NCBI GenBank assembly: GCA_019912665.1
Contig: JAIOIE010000018.1
Coordinates: 688,690-751,432, forward strand
Length of the DNA: 62,743 nucleotides
Direction: 5' to 3'
Source of the DNA: Deltaproteobacteria bacterium
GTDB taxonomy: Bacteria > Desulfobacterota > GWC2-55-46
Shown: positions 53,525 through 61,558 of the stretch, in pieces
Position numbering within the stretch: the first letter of the stretch is position 1
Layout: every line of letters starts with the position of its first letter
The notes under the pieces: generated by a model
The model's database searches: none
What the model was told of the DNA's origin: nothing
Seen by the model: the letters and a program-made list of their open reading frames with translations, nothing else
Translations under genes and position numbers: made by a program

Positions 53525-53908
53525 ATGAGAACCAGTCTCAAGGAAAGGGTGGCGCGTCTAGCGGGACATGTAAGCCGTCTTGAAGAGGCGTACCAGAGGC
53601 ACTTTATTGAAACCCTGTTCGAATGTTTTAGCGAAGAAGAGCGGCTTAAGCGGTTTGAATGGGTCAGCCACTTGGTATATCCCGAGAGCAAATTGCTCAA
53701 AATTAACAACTGGATGGAAGAAGCCTTTACGGAAGACATGAAGAGGACCCCGGTGGGGGTGGCCTATATGTGCTGTCAGGTCTTCGGGATCGATCCAAAT
53801 ATGATTCCTTCGCTTATAAAAATTGCTCAGCGCGTCAAACAGAGGATGAGAACAAGACATCGTAGACACCCGGAGAGATTTGCAGGTTCGGAGACCGGAG
53901 AGGGTTAA
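53525..53908 (+). CDS. Small protein, intact copy of tandem pair
   Basis: 127 residues, no known family. It has an acidic helix (LEEAYQRHFIETLFECFSEEERLKRFEWV) and a highly basic C-terminal stretch (IAQRVKQRMRTRHRRHPERFAG) that could contact nucleic acid. The ATG follows AAGGGAGGATTGAT. The 52989 copy lies 536 bp upstream, and both are followed by a similar GC-rich tail (GCGCGTTTGGTGC..GGTTCAG at about 53387 and 53923), so the duplication included the 3' flank. Confidence 0.72.
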   Translation: MRTSLKERVARLAGHVSRLEEAYQRHFIETLFECFSEEERLKRFEWVSHLVYPESKLLKINNWMEEAFTEDMKRTPVGVAYMCCQVFGIDPNMIPSLIKIAQRVKQRMRTRHRRHPERFAGSETGEG

Positions 53909-54058
53909 GGCCGCTCCCTTCAGCGCGTTTGGTGCGTTTGGCGTTTTGATGGTTCAGCGGTATGCTTCTGAGGTGGCGGATTTTCGTATAGAGGGAAGCC
54001 GGCAGCAGAGATGTTATTCAAGGTGCTGTTTTAACGGTCAATGGTCTTATTAAGAAGG

Positions 54059-55057
54059 TCATACCCGGAAAGTTACAAGGGCGTCAAGGAGCGGACTTTT
54101 CTTTATTTCATACTTTCTCGCCAAGAACTCCTTGGAAAGGACCTTTACCTCGACTAGTCCGAAAAACTCGGCGAAGCCCTCAAGACTGCGGAAAGCGTAA
54201 CACCTGCCGACGGTTTTCTCGCTGGTCGCGTAGGGGCGGTCAGGGACTTCCGCAAGGGCCATGGGAAAGGCCTGAATAAACTTCTCCTTATAGAATTCCG
54301 GCGGTCTGAACTCACCGCCATACTTATGGAGTAGATAAAGAGTGTAGAGGAATGAGCGTTGCACGATGGCAAGGTCCGGGTAGCGGTCGCGGTACGCCCA
54401 GTTGAACGTCTGGGTATAAGTCTTGAAGATCTCCAGGTAAACGCCGCCCATGTCCTTTTCCATAGCAAGGCGGCACTTTTTTGTGAGGATAAACCTGTCT
54501 TTGTACTTTCTGATAAGCCCGGCCATACCGGCCACAATCCTAACGGTGTGTAAGTCAAAAAAGTCAGGCTCTGTGTTTATCCCGCCCAAGAGAGCCTTAT
54601 CCGGATATGCCTCCCAATAGGCCTGGGCCGCTTCCTGACAGAACTGCCGTGGTAGGTTACCCTTTGCAGTGGCCTTAAGTCCGTCCGTGCCTATAGCATC
54701 GGCAAGGAAAGAAAAGAGTTTCATGACAGGCGCTTCAGACTGACGGTCCAGTTCTTCGGCAAAGGAGGCAATGTCCGGAGAGGAAAAAGGAAAATCCAGA
54801 AACCTGTGCATCTGCTCGGGCGACAGGCCGGAGAATTCAACGAGGGGTGTCCGGTTCCTGCGTTCCATGACGCGATTGGCAACCGCCTGCGCCTCAGCGA
54901 GAGAGGCTGCCGGGCGGTCAGCGAATTCCTTCCGGATTTCCTCTGCTACTTCCTGAGCTCCTGGGAGTAGCGTCTTGGTGGCCTGTCCAGATATACAGCA
55001 CTTCTTGAACTTCTTGCCGCTTCCGCAGGGACATGGGTCGTTTCTGCCTGCTTTCAT
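54059..55057 (-). CDS. SEC-C motif protein
   Basis: 332 residues from the ATG at 55057 with GAGGGG upstream; an in-frame ATG at 55090 is less likely. The N-terminus has the zinc-binding SEC-C motif [18 protein letters not shown], as in the tail of SecA. The remaining 300 residues, helix rich ([26 protein letters not shown]..), are unknown. Similar proteins are scattered in mobile elements; function unknown. Confidence 0.75.
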   Translation of the reverse strand: MKAGRNDPCPCGSGKKFKKCCISGQATKTLLPGAQEVAEEIRKEFADRPAASLAEAQAVANRVMERRNRTPLVEFSGLSPEQMHRFLDFPFSSPDIASFAEELDRQSEAPVMKLFSFLADAIGTDGLKATAKGNLPRQFCQEAAQAYWEAYPDKALLGGINTEPDFFDLHTVRIVAGMAGLIRKYKDRFILTKKCRLAMEKDMGGVYLEIFKTYTQTFNWAYRDRYPDLAIVQRSFLYTLYLLHKYGGEFRPPEFYKEKFIQAFPMALAEVPDRPYATSEKTVGRCYAFRSLEGFAEFFGLVEVKVLSKEFLARKYEIKKSPLLDALVTFRV

Positions 55058-55135
55058 GCGCCCCTCACCAATATGTTTTGGAATATTCAACCAAGGTCGG
55101 TTTTGTTGGTTGCCTATGATTCATCATTGAGTAGC

Positions 55136-55284
55136 ATAAAGACTTTTGCTTTAAAGTCTTCAATACGGAAGATTCATCATGTCGCTTTTTTAGCAACCAT
55201 TGTAGCTAAATCGGCAACATGGTCAAGTCTGGACTATATGAGAATATCTTTATGGTTTACGCAGACGCTGTCTGCGATTTTTTC
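55136..55284 (+). ncRNA. Candidate small RNA ending in an orphan terminator
   Basis: The gap between the leftward genes at 54059 and 55335 ends in a plus-strand terminator with no plus-strand gene before it: CGCAGAC (55260), GCT, GTCTGCG, then ATTTTTT. A second hairpin AAGACTTT/AAAGTCTT lies at about 55139-55160. A small transcript or an antisense RNA to the SEC-C leader is possible. No clear promoter is visible, so this is tentative. Confidence 0.3.
55258..55284 (+). terminator. Orphan rho-independent terminator, plus strand
   Basis: Seven-base G/C-rich stem CGCAGAC/GTCTGCG with a three-base loop followed by ATTTTTT; there is no T-run on the minus strand, so direction is clear. Confidence 0.65.
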
Positions 55285-55334
55285 TTAAGAGCCACTTAGG
55301 CGTTTGAAAGACATATCGGCGGCTGTTTTACCAT

Positions 55335-56516
55335 TCACAATTCATCCTTATCAGGAATCGAAGGCCGGCTCTCCATTAAAGGATCAAGGCGGTCTGCCTG
55401 TTGGTTCGCCCAGGTAAGCCATTTGTCGAGTTCGCTTCCAGGTTCAATGCCGCCGTTCTTCCGGACGGCATCTTCTTTTACTGCCTGGATGTATTCCCGA
55501 ATCTGTTTGCTCCTGTGCCAATTCTCTGTTTGATTCAGGAGTCTTTGAAGACGAGCTTCCTCCTCCCGCTTTCGTCTGGCGATCTCCTCCTGACGGCGTT
55601 GCTGCTCCTCTCTTCTGCGCGCCTCCTGTTCCCTTTCGATAGCTCTCGTCCTTAGCTCTACAGCATTCTTTATAAGTCCCACTATGAAGTCATTAAGACA
55701 GTCCTCAAGTTTTTTCTTTTCGGAATCAGCCCAATTCGTCCGGAGACATCCCCATGTTTTAATCTCAAACGTAAGCCTTCCGGAAGGATTGTGGCTGAAT
55801 TCGAACTCATTAGCCCAAGGCCTGTCTTTTCTTTCGGCTGGCGAAAGTTTTCGCTTTGTTTGCTTGAGAAACTCCCGCAAACCGAACTCTATGGTCTCTC
55901 CAAGAACATACACACAGGTCTTATAAGATTTACGATAGGCGTATTGGTCTTCAGTCACAACGGAGATACGGAAGCCTCTTGCTTCGCATGCTTTGATCAA
56001 GGCGTTCATGATGCGTAATGCGCGGGGTAAGCTTTCCTTGCTGACACGCATATTAAGGCACTTATCGCCGTAACCGTTCAAAAGACCTTTGTCGGAACTA
56101 AATCGAGAAGGTTCTAAGTTTTTAAAATACTCCAGGGTTTGAGCAACGAGTGGGTGCGGAGACCTAAGGGTGGAAGACACATTTATTCGATTTGCATCGT
56201 CCCTTTCGAAAGCTATTCTATCTTCGGCTTCCTTATATTGCTCCTCGTCAATGGGGCGGTTATTCTCTTTCTCCAACTCTATATGGAATTCAATATCTTC
56301 GTTTCCATCAAAGGGCGGCAAGGGAGGGGGAGGAGCAGCTTTTCCGAACTCCTTTTTCTGCCAATAGCCGATTGGGGATACGGGGATATTCAACTTAAGA
56401 CACCTTTTCCTGAGCCCTACATCTGATATTCTATATTTTTTGGCGAGCCGGGTCATGGGCTCAGTCCAAACCTGCTCGTATAGTTCTCTTCTGGTAATCC
56501 GTATTTTTTCTGGCAT
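55335..56516 (-). CDS. Coiled-coil protein with N-terminal HTH-like domain
   Basis: 393 residues. The start MPEKIRITRRELYEQVWTEPMTRLAKKYRISDVGLRKRCLKLNIPVSPIGYWQKKEFGKA is a conserved block seen in a family of uncharacterised proteins often found in mobile and defence regions; it looks like a helix-turn-helix. A long charged coiled coil (AIEREQEARRREEQQRRQEEIARRKREEEARLQRLL) lies near residues 295-335. Its function is unknown. It is transcribed leftward like the SEC-C gene but separated from it by 277 bp. Confidence 0.7.
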   Translation of the reverse strand: MPEKIRITRRELYEQVWTEPMTRLAKKYRISDVGLRKRCLKLNIPVSPIGYWQKKEFGKAAPPPPLPPFDGNEDIEFHIELEKENNRPIDEEQYKEAEDRIAFERDDANRINVSSTLRSPHPLVAQTLEYFKNLEPSRFSSDKGLLNGYGDKCLNMRVSKESLPRALRIMNALIKACEARGFRISVVTEDQYAYRKSYKTCVYVLGETIEFGLREFLKQTKRKLSPAERKDRPWANEFEFSHNPSGRLTFEIKTWGCLRTNWADSEKKKLEDCLNDFIVGLIKNAVELRTRAIEREQEARRREEQQRRQEEIARRKREEEARLQRLLNQTENWHRSKQIREYIQAVKEDAVRKNGGIEPGSELDKWLTWANQQADRLDPLMESRPSIPDKDEL

Positions 56517-56689
56517 TTAAAAGCCCTACTAATTTACATGATTTATCGGGACTGGACCATAATTTTAGCTGCTTTGAGGCAAGTAACCCGATGCGGAACT
56601 GTCAAGGCATGCAGAAAGAAAGGGGGCGATATCCCCAGAGCAGAGGTTAAAGGGTGGAGTTGCCAGATAGTTCGAAGCAGACCACGATA

Positions 56690-57013
56690 TTACCTTAACA
56701 TGGCTCTTAGAACTTTCACAGTGAGCTTGATTTTTTCTTCATCAGCTTCCTTGATAAATTTCATCAGGGATTCCTTTATTTCTTTCTGACTCCCTTCATG
56801 CCCAAAGTCAAAAAGTTCCCACATCTCTACACCCAGCGACCTTGAAATCTTTATAAGCATCTCCAGGGTAGGATTTTCTGTACCCCTCTCCATGCGGCTG
56901 AGGTAATTAGGGCTTGTCTCGGCCTTTGCTGCAAGTTCTTCCTGGGATAGGCCCTTGTTTTTCCGAAGCTCCTTGATCCTGAGCCCAATCAACCTTTTTT
57001 CGTGCATTTTCAT
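56690..57013 (-). CDS. XRE family transcriptional regulator
   Basis: 107 residues with a classic Cro/CI helix-turn-helix (RIKELRKNKGLSQEELAAKAETSPNYLSRMERGTENPTLEMLIKISRSLGV, residues 12-62) and a C-terminal helix (SLMKFIKEADEEKIKLTVKVLRAML) for dimerisation. It is divergent from the response regulator gene. The perfect inverted repeat in their shared region is its most likely operator. Confidence 0.88.
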   Translation of the reverse strand: MKMHEKRLIGLRIKELRKNKGLSQEELAAKAETSPNYLSRMERGTENPTLEMLIKISRSLGVEMWELFDFGHEGSQKEIKESLMKFIKEADEEKIKLTVKVLRAMLR

Positions 57014-57052
57014 ATCCTTGATATTTACCTTTTTTTGAATAAAAATGAATAT

Positions 57053-57093
57053 CCTGTTGGGAACTTTTTATTGACAAAAGAATTCCCAACAGG
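57053..57093. promoter_or_regulatory. Inverted repeat operator in divergent promoter region
   Basis: CCTGTTGGGAA (57053) and its exact reverse complement TTCCCAACAGG (57083), 19 bases apart. They flank the -35 box and the second arm fills the -35/-10 spacer of the rightward promoter, so a bound dimer or pair of dimers would block it. Confidence 0.72.
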
Positions 57094-57099
57094 TATAAA
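57071..57099 (+). promoter_or_regulatory. Sigma-70 promoter of the response regulator gene
   Basis: TTGACA, 17 bases, TATAAA. The spacer contains one arm of the inverted repeat. Confidence 0.82.
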
Positions 57100-57218
57100 A
57101 TATTCTTATTGATGTGGTTTTTTAGATATAAATGTGCCTGTAGGACATGATCTGGAGGGTCTGAGAGATTGGGTTTTGTTTTTAAAGCCAGCGCAGTATA
57201 ATCCATTTGGTTCGCGCT

Positions 57219-57620
57219 ATGGATAAAAACATGGAAGATGTGCGTAGAAAAATCCTCGTGGTCGATGATGAGGAGCTGATAGGCAAAGCGCTCAGGATAA
57301 TCCTTGCGGAAGAAGGCGCAGTGGAATACGCCAGAAATGGCAGGGAAGCCCTTGGGAAGAGCGCTGTTACATCCTATGACGTATTCATCGTCGATATGAA
57401 TATGCCTGTCATGAACGGCATGGACTTTTATAAAGAGGCTGTAAAGACCCTTTCCGGGATAAAAGAGAGGATTATATTTTTTACCGGGTCTTGTGAGGAG
57501 GATTATTTCTCCTTTTTCAGGAAAAATAATCTGAGATTTCTGGAAAAGCCTTTGGAGCCGAAGGAGCTCAAAGATCTTGTTCGACGGATACTGGAGAGTA
57601 AAGTATTGACCGAGCTATAA
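57219..57620 (+). CDS. Single-domain response regulator (CheY-like)
   Basis: 133 residues: ILVVDDEELIGKALRIILAEEG with the acidic pair, the phosphoacceptor Asp in FIVDMNMPVMNGMDF, Thr in IIFFTGS and Lys in RFLEKPLEPKELKDLV. There is no output domain, so it must act through a partner. No histidine kinase is in the element. The start is uncertain: ATG at 57219 is used, with TTG at 57207 and ATG at 57231 as alternatives, none with a good ribosome site. The promoter carries the XRE operator. Confidence 0.87.
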   Translation: MDKNMEDVRRKILVVDDEELIGKALRIILAEEGAVEYARNGREALGKSAVTSYDVFIVDMNMPVMNGMDFYKEAVKTLSGIKERIIFFTGSCEEDYFSFFRKNNLRFLEKPLEPKELKDLVRRILESKVLTEL

Positions 57621-57626
57621 AAAAGT

Positions 57627-57650
57627 AAAACCGTCTGCCCAGGTTTTTTA
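57627..57650 (+). terminator. Possible terminator of the response regulator gene
   Basis: AAAACC (57627) pairs with GGTTTT (57642), followed by two more T. The stem is short. Confidence 0.35.
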
Positions 57651-57795
57651 TCTAAGAGTTCGACCTTCTCCCATAGCTGCCTTTACCAAACAATATTGAC
57701 TAAGTTAACCATAAAAACCCGCTCTACTTTGAGCGACGGCTTGAATTCCGATAACGAAGGTAATATCATTCAGGAATAAGCTGGAGGAGGTTCAG

Positions 57796-58017
57796 ATGGG
57801 TATCGAATGCAAAACCCCTGAAGTCGATATTGAAGACAAAATGCTCGAAGATGTCTTGAACACTCTTCAGCCGAAGGACGTCGTTATAATCGATACTGAC
57901 CATTGCAAAACCATCGAAGAGAACGAGTTCGAGATATTTGCCTCTCTCGTTGCACGCGGCAGGTCAAAAGAAGATGCTGCAAGAATCGCTAAGGCCATGG
58001 CTTGGGATGATGAGTAA
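57796..58017 (+). CDS. Small acidic protein of unknown function
   Basis: 73 residues behind a strong CTGGAGGAGGTTCAG ribosome site. It has DVVIIDTDHCKTIEENEFEIFASLVARGRSKEDAARIAKAMAWDDE; the last 25 residues look like a UBA-like helical pair but this is only an impression. No family is recognised. It is 175 bp downstream of the response regulator and might be part of the same unit. Confidence 0.6.
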   Translation: MGIECKTPEVDIEDKMLEDVLNTLQPKDVVIIDTDHCKTIEENEFEIFASLVARGRSKEDAARIAKAMAWDDE

Positions 58018-58380
58018 TAACAGCTCTCTTACAACTCTCCCTTTGAGAAATTTTTTTTTAAAAAAGGAGTGCGCGATTGGAGTCGTCCTTTAAACAGTCA
58101 TTTGGAATGCTCAGTATAATTCAGCGGCTCAGTGCAATTTTAGTCTTCTATTAAAAGAAGGTGGCCGCCGAAGATTAATGGCCAAACATCTGCTCAAAGA
58201 TTCAGTGCCTGTCCATCCTTAAGCGCGATTATTTTAACTATGAAAAAGGTCAGACAAGGTCTGGCCAGTCTTGAAATGCGCATAGTGAATCTCGCCATCA
58301 ATCAGAATAAATTATCCTCGAATCCACTCGCTTTAATCAAAAATGCTAGCGTCGGGGGGACTCTTGCTTATATAAAGGGC
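58018..58380. other. Intergenic region
   Basis: 363 bp with no credible gene. It contains the Fic terminator (58243-58266) and an A/T-rich run at about 58050-58068. Confidence 0.5.
58243..58266 (-). terminator. Rho-independent terminator of the Fic gene
   Basis: GGTCAGAC (58248) pairs with GTCTGGCC (58259) around AAG; the A-run at 58243 is a T-run on the minus strand, 115 bp after the Fic stop. Confidence 0.65.
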
Positions 58381-59401
58381 TTACGGCAGTCGATACATCG
58401 TAGCCCTGGTCTGGCCCTCCCGGATTACGAGCCCTGTTTCTACGAGTGGTTTGATAATCTGGCTTACGCGCGCCCTTGTAAGGGAGAATGCCTTTTCTAT
58501 TTCAGGAGCTTTGACGCGTCCCTTATCTCTTAAGAATCTTAAGATGTCTTCCTGCCGCTTTGTAAGCACCATTCGAGGAGCAACAATAGCTATCCTGAGC
58601 GAAAGTACGCGTTCCTTTACCGTATTTAAGGTCTCAACTACCCCTTCTGCGACATATTCGAGCCAGTAGCTTAGATCTTCGTCAAGGTCCCTTGCCTGCT
58701 GGATTTTCCGATAATAAAGCTGCCTCTCCCGCTCGAAGTACTCGTCGAGGGCGAAGAGATGATGGGTATCAAAGCCTCTTGAGTAAAGGAGCCATATTGC
58801 GAGCGCTCTCGAGATGCGTCCGTTGCCGTCAGAAAAGGGATGTATTGAGACAAGGCGGTGATGAGCTATTGCGCATGCAATAACAGGATGCAAGGCTTCC
58901 GCTTCCCTGAAATTTATCCAATCGAGCAGCTCCAGTGTGAACGGGCGGGCCTTATCCGGCGGAGGGGGAGTATAGATAGTTATGCCTCTGTGGTCGACTA
59001 TTTTGTTTTGACGGGTCTTGTAATGCCCGGACTGCACATCTGGCAGGACTTTGCGCGTGAGTACCCGGTGAAGGCGCAAAAGGTCAGACTCCTTTATGGG
59101 GGTCTCGGCCTTTCTGTTCCAGACCCAGTTCATGGCTGTAAGGGCGTTGAGTATCTCCTGTTTATCCTTAGCTTTCGCACCGATTTCTTCTCCGCGAGCG
59201 AGAGCCTCCACCTCCGGAAGCGTCAGTGGGTTCCCCTCCGATGGCCGTCGAAGAATGGGCTAATCTCGCAGCAGTCTCGCGCTGAAGGATCGGCAGCCAC
59301 GGAGCGTCCACCACAGCCGAGTTGATCCAGGCCCGGATTTCAGCTGCCTGCGTAACCAAGCTTAAGAGCCTTGGGCTTATATCGAAACGCAGCTTATACA
59401 T
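58381..59401 (-). pseudogene. Fic family AMP-transferase, single-base frameshift
   Basis: The N-terminal part (MYKLRFDISPRLLSLVTQAAEIRAWINSAVVDAPWLPILQRETAARLAHSSTAI) reads from 59401, and the rest (PLTLPEVEALARGEEIGAKAKDK...) in another frame to 58381. One extra base at 59238-59239 separates them; without it the junction reads SSTAIEGNPLT, the inhibitory motif with its Glu. The Fic motif HPFSDGNGR is intact at about 58825-58850, and a winged helix ends the protein. As read, a truncated protein from an internal ATG could still carry the Fic core without the inhibitory Glu. Confidence 0.85.
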
Positions 59402-59579
59402 GTTTTGGAATATAGCTTTATGTAAAGTTTATGTCAAGTTTTCTTTGTAAGGGGCCTTCGGGTGACGGCCAGTTCTTAATCATTAGGAAATCAGAAGGTG
59501 GACCTAAACGTAAATTACCCTGTTTATTACCCTCTATAATCCTTATTGCCCTTTCTCTGCCTGGTCTGCTTCTGATGTT

Positions 59580-59969
59580 TTAAACCCTAACTGCCGTCCC
59601 GTAATATACGACCTTCGAGACCATCCATTGTGAGCCCTGCTGCTCATAGCTTCCAGTGGTCATCTTGAGATCGACGATGGCGTTTGCGCCCAACTTAATC
59701 CCCTGGCGCATGATGTCAGCCAGCGCTTCTTTTTCAGCCTTCCTGAATCCTCTGTCGGTCGACGCAGCCGTTTCAGAGATGCCGGTTACGGTCCCAAGGG
59801 CTCCTTTGATATTCCTGTCAGGCAGACTGCTCGAAGTCACGACGGTTATACTGCTCCGGAGTTCATGAATATCTCTGTCGAGCTCGTCCAATGAAGTACG
59901 CTTCCGAAAGATGAGGGAGGAAAGAAGGAAAATCCCGACAATAACACCTACTACCAATAATATATCCAT
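59580..59969 (-). CDS. Membrane-anchored YbjQ-like protein (UPF0145)
   Basis: 129 residues from the ATG at 59969. One membrane helix at 3-20 (ILLVVGVIVGIFLLSSLIF) precedes a YbjQ-type domain (ITVVTSSSLPDRNIKGALGTVTGISETA, then EALADIMRQGIKLGANAIVDLKM..YGTAVRV). YbjQ domains form a pentameric beta ring and were called heavy-metal-binding; function is unknown. GGAGTGG lies upstream. It belongs to the element but has no clear link to neighbours. Confidence 0.78.
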   Translation of the reverse strand: MDILLVVGVIVGIFLLSSLIFRKRTSLDELDRDIHELRSSITVVTSSSLPDRNIKGALGTVTGISETAASTDRGFRKAEKEALADIMRQGIKLGANAIVDLKMTTGSYEQQGSQWMVSKVVYYGTAVRV

Positions 59970-60147
59970 ATCAACACCACTCCTTCGTTCTAAATGCAAT
60001 TATTGTATTAAGAATAGCTTTATACCATATAAAATATAGTTGTCAATGATAAAATGTCATTTAACATGAAAAATCTTTCTATTGCATAAAAAGGATTGAT
60101 GTTATAAAATCCGCCTAACTCATCGCAATATGGAGTAATTTCCCAAA

Positions 60148-60354
60148 ATGATTAAATGCCATCTTTCAAGATTCATGGGCGAACGGAAGATCAAAATCGC
60201 CGAGCTTGCCCGGACAACAGGCATTCACCGAAATATGCTCACTCTTCTCTATTTCGAAAACGCCAAAAGAATCGAGTTCGACGTCATGGAAAAACTCTGC
60301 CGCTACTTCAATTGCTCGATACAGGATTTATTTGAAATAGTCGATGAAAAGTGA
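60148..60354 (+). CDS. Small XRE/Cro-type regulator
   Basis: 68 residues, essentially one helix-turn-helix (MIKCHLSRFMGERKIKIAELARTTGIHRNMLTLLYFENAKRIEFDVMEKLCRYFNCSIQDLFEIVDEK), of the Cro/CI HTH_26 type. It lies 101 bp before the SIR2 gene and may control the SIR2-HerA unit. The upstream region is very AT-rich with TATAAA at about 60113, but no well-spaced -35 box. Confidence 0.85.
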   Translation: MIKCHLSRFMGERKIKIAELARTTGIHRNMLTLLYFENAKRIEFDVMEKLCRYFNCSIQDLFEIVDEK

Positions 60355-60455
60355 AGAGGGAGTTTACTAGGTGTGTTTGCCTAAATAGACTACAAAAGTA
60401 ACTGTACAAGTTCTACGGAGGACAACTTAGCCACGATCACATTTGAGAGAATGAG

Positions 60456-61556
60456 ATGACCTTGGAAACATTAACAGAAGACATAGCGATTGAGGGCTTA
60501 CGGAACTTCTTCCGTGAGAAACCATTTCTTTTCTTTGGGACAGGGATGTCTTGCTCCTTGGACATGCGTTTGGGTATGCCCGCCCTGAAAGATGCCCTTA
60601 TTGCTGAAATCAAGACTCGTCCTTTGCCTGTTGCACAGGCAAAGGAATGGAAACGTGTTGAAATTGCGCTTCAGACTGGTTCGGATTTAGAATCGGCACT
60701 CAATGAAATCAGCGAACAAGATTTGCTGAAAACGATTACCGAGGTTACGGGAGCTTTTGTTGCAACAGTTGATCGTGAATGTGCTTTTCGCATCGCCAAA
60801 GGCGAAGTCAAGTGGCCAGCGACCCAGTTCTTGAAAAAAATTGTTGATTCACTTCCGGAAAGCGACCGTATTCTTCACGCTCTAACGCCGAATTATGACA
60901 TGCTTTTTGAATACGCATGTGATTCCGCACGTATTGCATACACCAATGGATTCTTCGGCGGAGTTGAAAAAAATATGGATTGGCATGCTGTCGATAGGGC
61001 TTTGCTCTTGCGGAGGTATGTTAATCAACGAAGGAAACGCAAGGCGGTCTATAAGCATCGGAAGCATGTTCGCCTGTATAAGGTTCATGGTTCCCTGAAT
61101 TACTTTTTCCACAGAAGCGCAGTCATCGAAAACAACGCTTGGACGTGGGGACCACCTGATTTTGCTCAGCGCGTGATGATAACGCCGGGCTTGTCAAAAT
61201 ACGAAATGCTTCAATGCTACCGGCAGGAATTATTGAAAGCTGCTGATGCCGCGATTGATAGGGAAAACCACTTCCTGTTTCTAGGGTACGGTTTCAATGA
61301 CAAACATCTTGAGGAATACATCAGACGAAAGCTGGTTACCCAAAGCTGCAAAGGGTTGATTATCACTCGGGACTGCAATTCACGCATTGAATCGTTGCTG
61401 TCAGATGCCGCCAATCTCTGGATAGTCTGTAAATCACAAGATGCAAGCTGCGAAGGCACGCGAGTTTTTAATAAGAAGTATTCTGACTGGCTGAACCTTC
61501 CTGACAAAAGACTTTGGGAGATAAGCGAGTTTACAACGCATATTCTTGGAGGCTAA
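60456..61556 (+). CDS. SIR2-family defence protein
   Basis: 366 residues. FLFFGTGMSCSL (residues 24-35) is the nucleotide-binding loop in the form seen in defence SIR2 proteins. TPNYD with Asn146 and VHGSLNYF with His211 are the expected catalytic positions, and LGYGFNDKHLEEYI is the later conserved block. Such proteins degrade NAD to abort phage growth, often together with HerA. The HerA gene starts 2 bp after its stop. It lacks the zinc-binding cysteines of deacylase sirtuins such as cobB at 35423. Confidence 0.9.
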   Translation: MTLETLTEDIAIEGLRNFFREKPFLFFGTGMSCSLDMRLGMPALKDALIAEIKTRPLPVAQAKEWKRVEIALQTGSDLESALNEISEQDLLKTITEVTGAFVATVDRECAFRIAKGEVKWPATQFLKKIVDSLPESDRILHALTPNYDMLFEYACDSARIAYTNGFFGGVEKNMDWHAVDRALLLRRYVNQRRKRKAVYKHRKHVRLYKVHGSLNYFFHRSAVIENNAWTWGPPDFAQRVMITPGLSKYEMLQCYRQELLKAADAAIDRENHFLFLGYGFNDKHLEEYIRRKLVTQSCKGLIITRDCNSRIESLLSDAANLWIVCKSQDASCEGTRVFNKKYSDWLNLPDKRLWEISEFTTHILGG

Positions 61557-61558
61557 AC

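Noticed and set aside
58240-58533. Plus-strand frame overlapping the Fic gene end
   Set aside because: It covers the Fic terminator and runs antisense to the conserved winged helix; no ribosome site.
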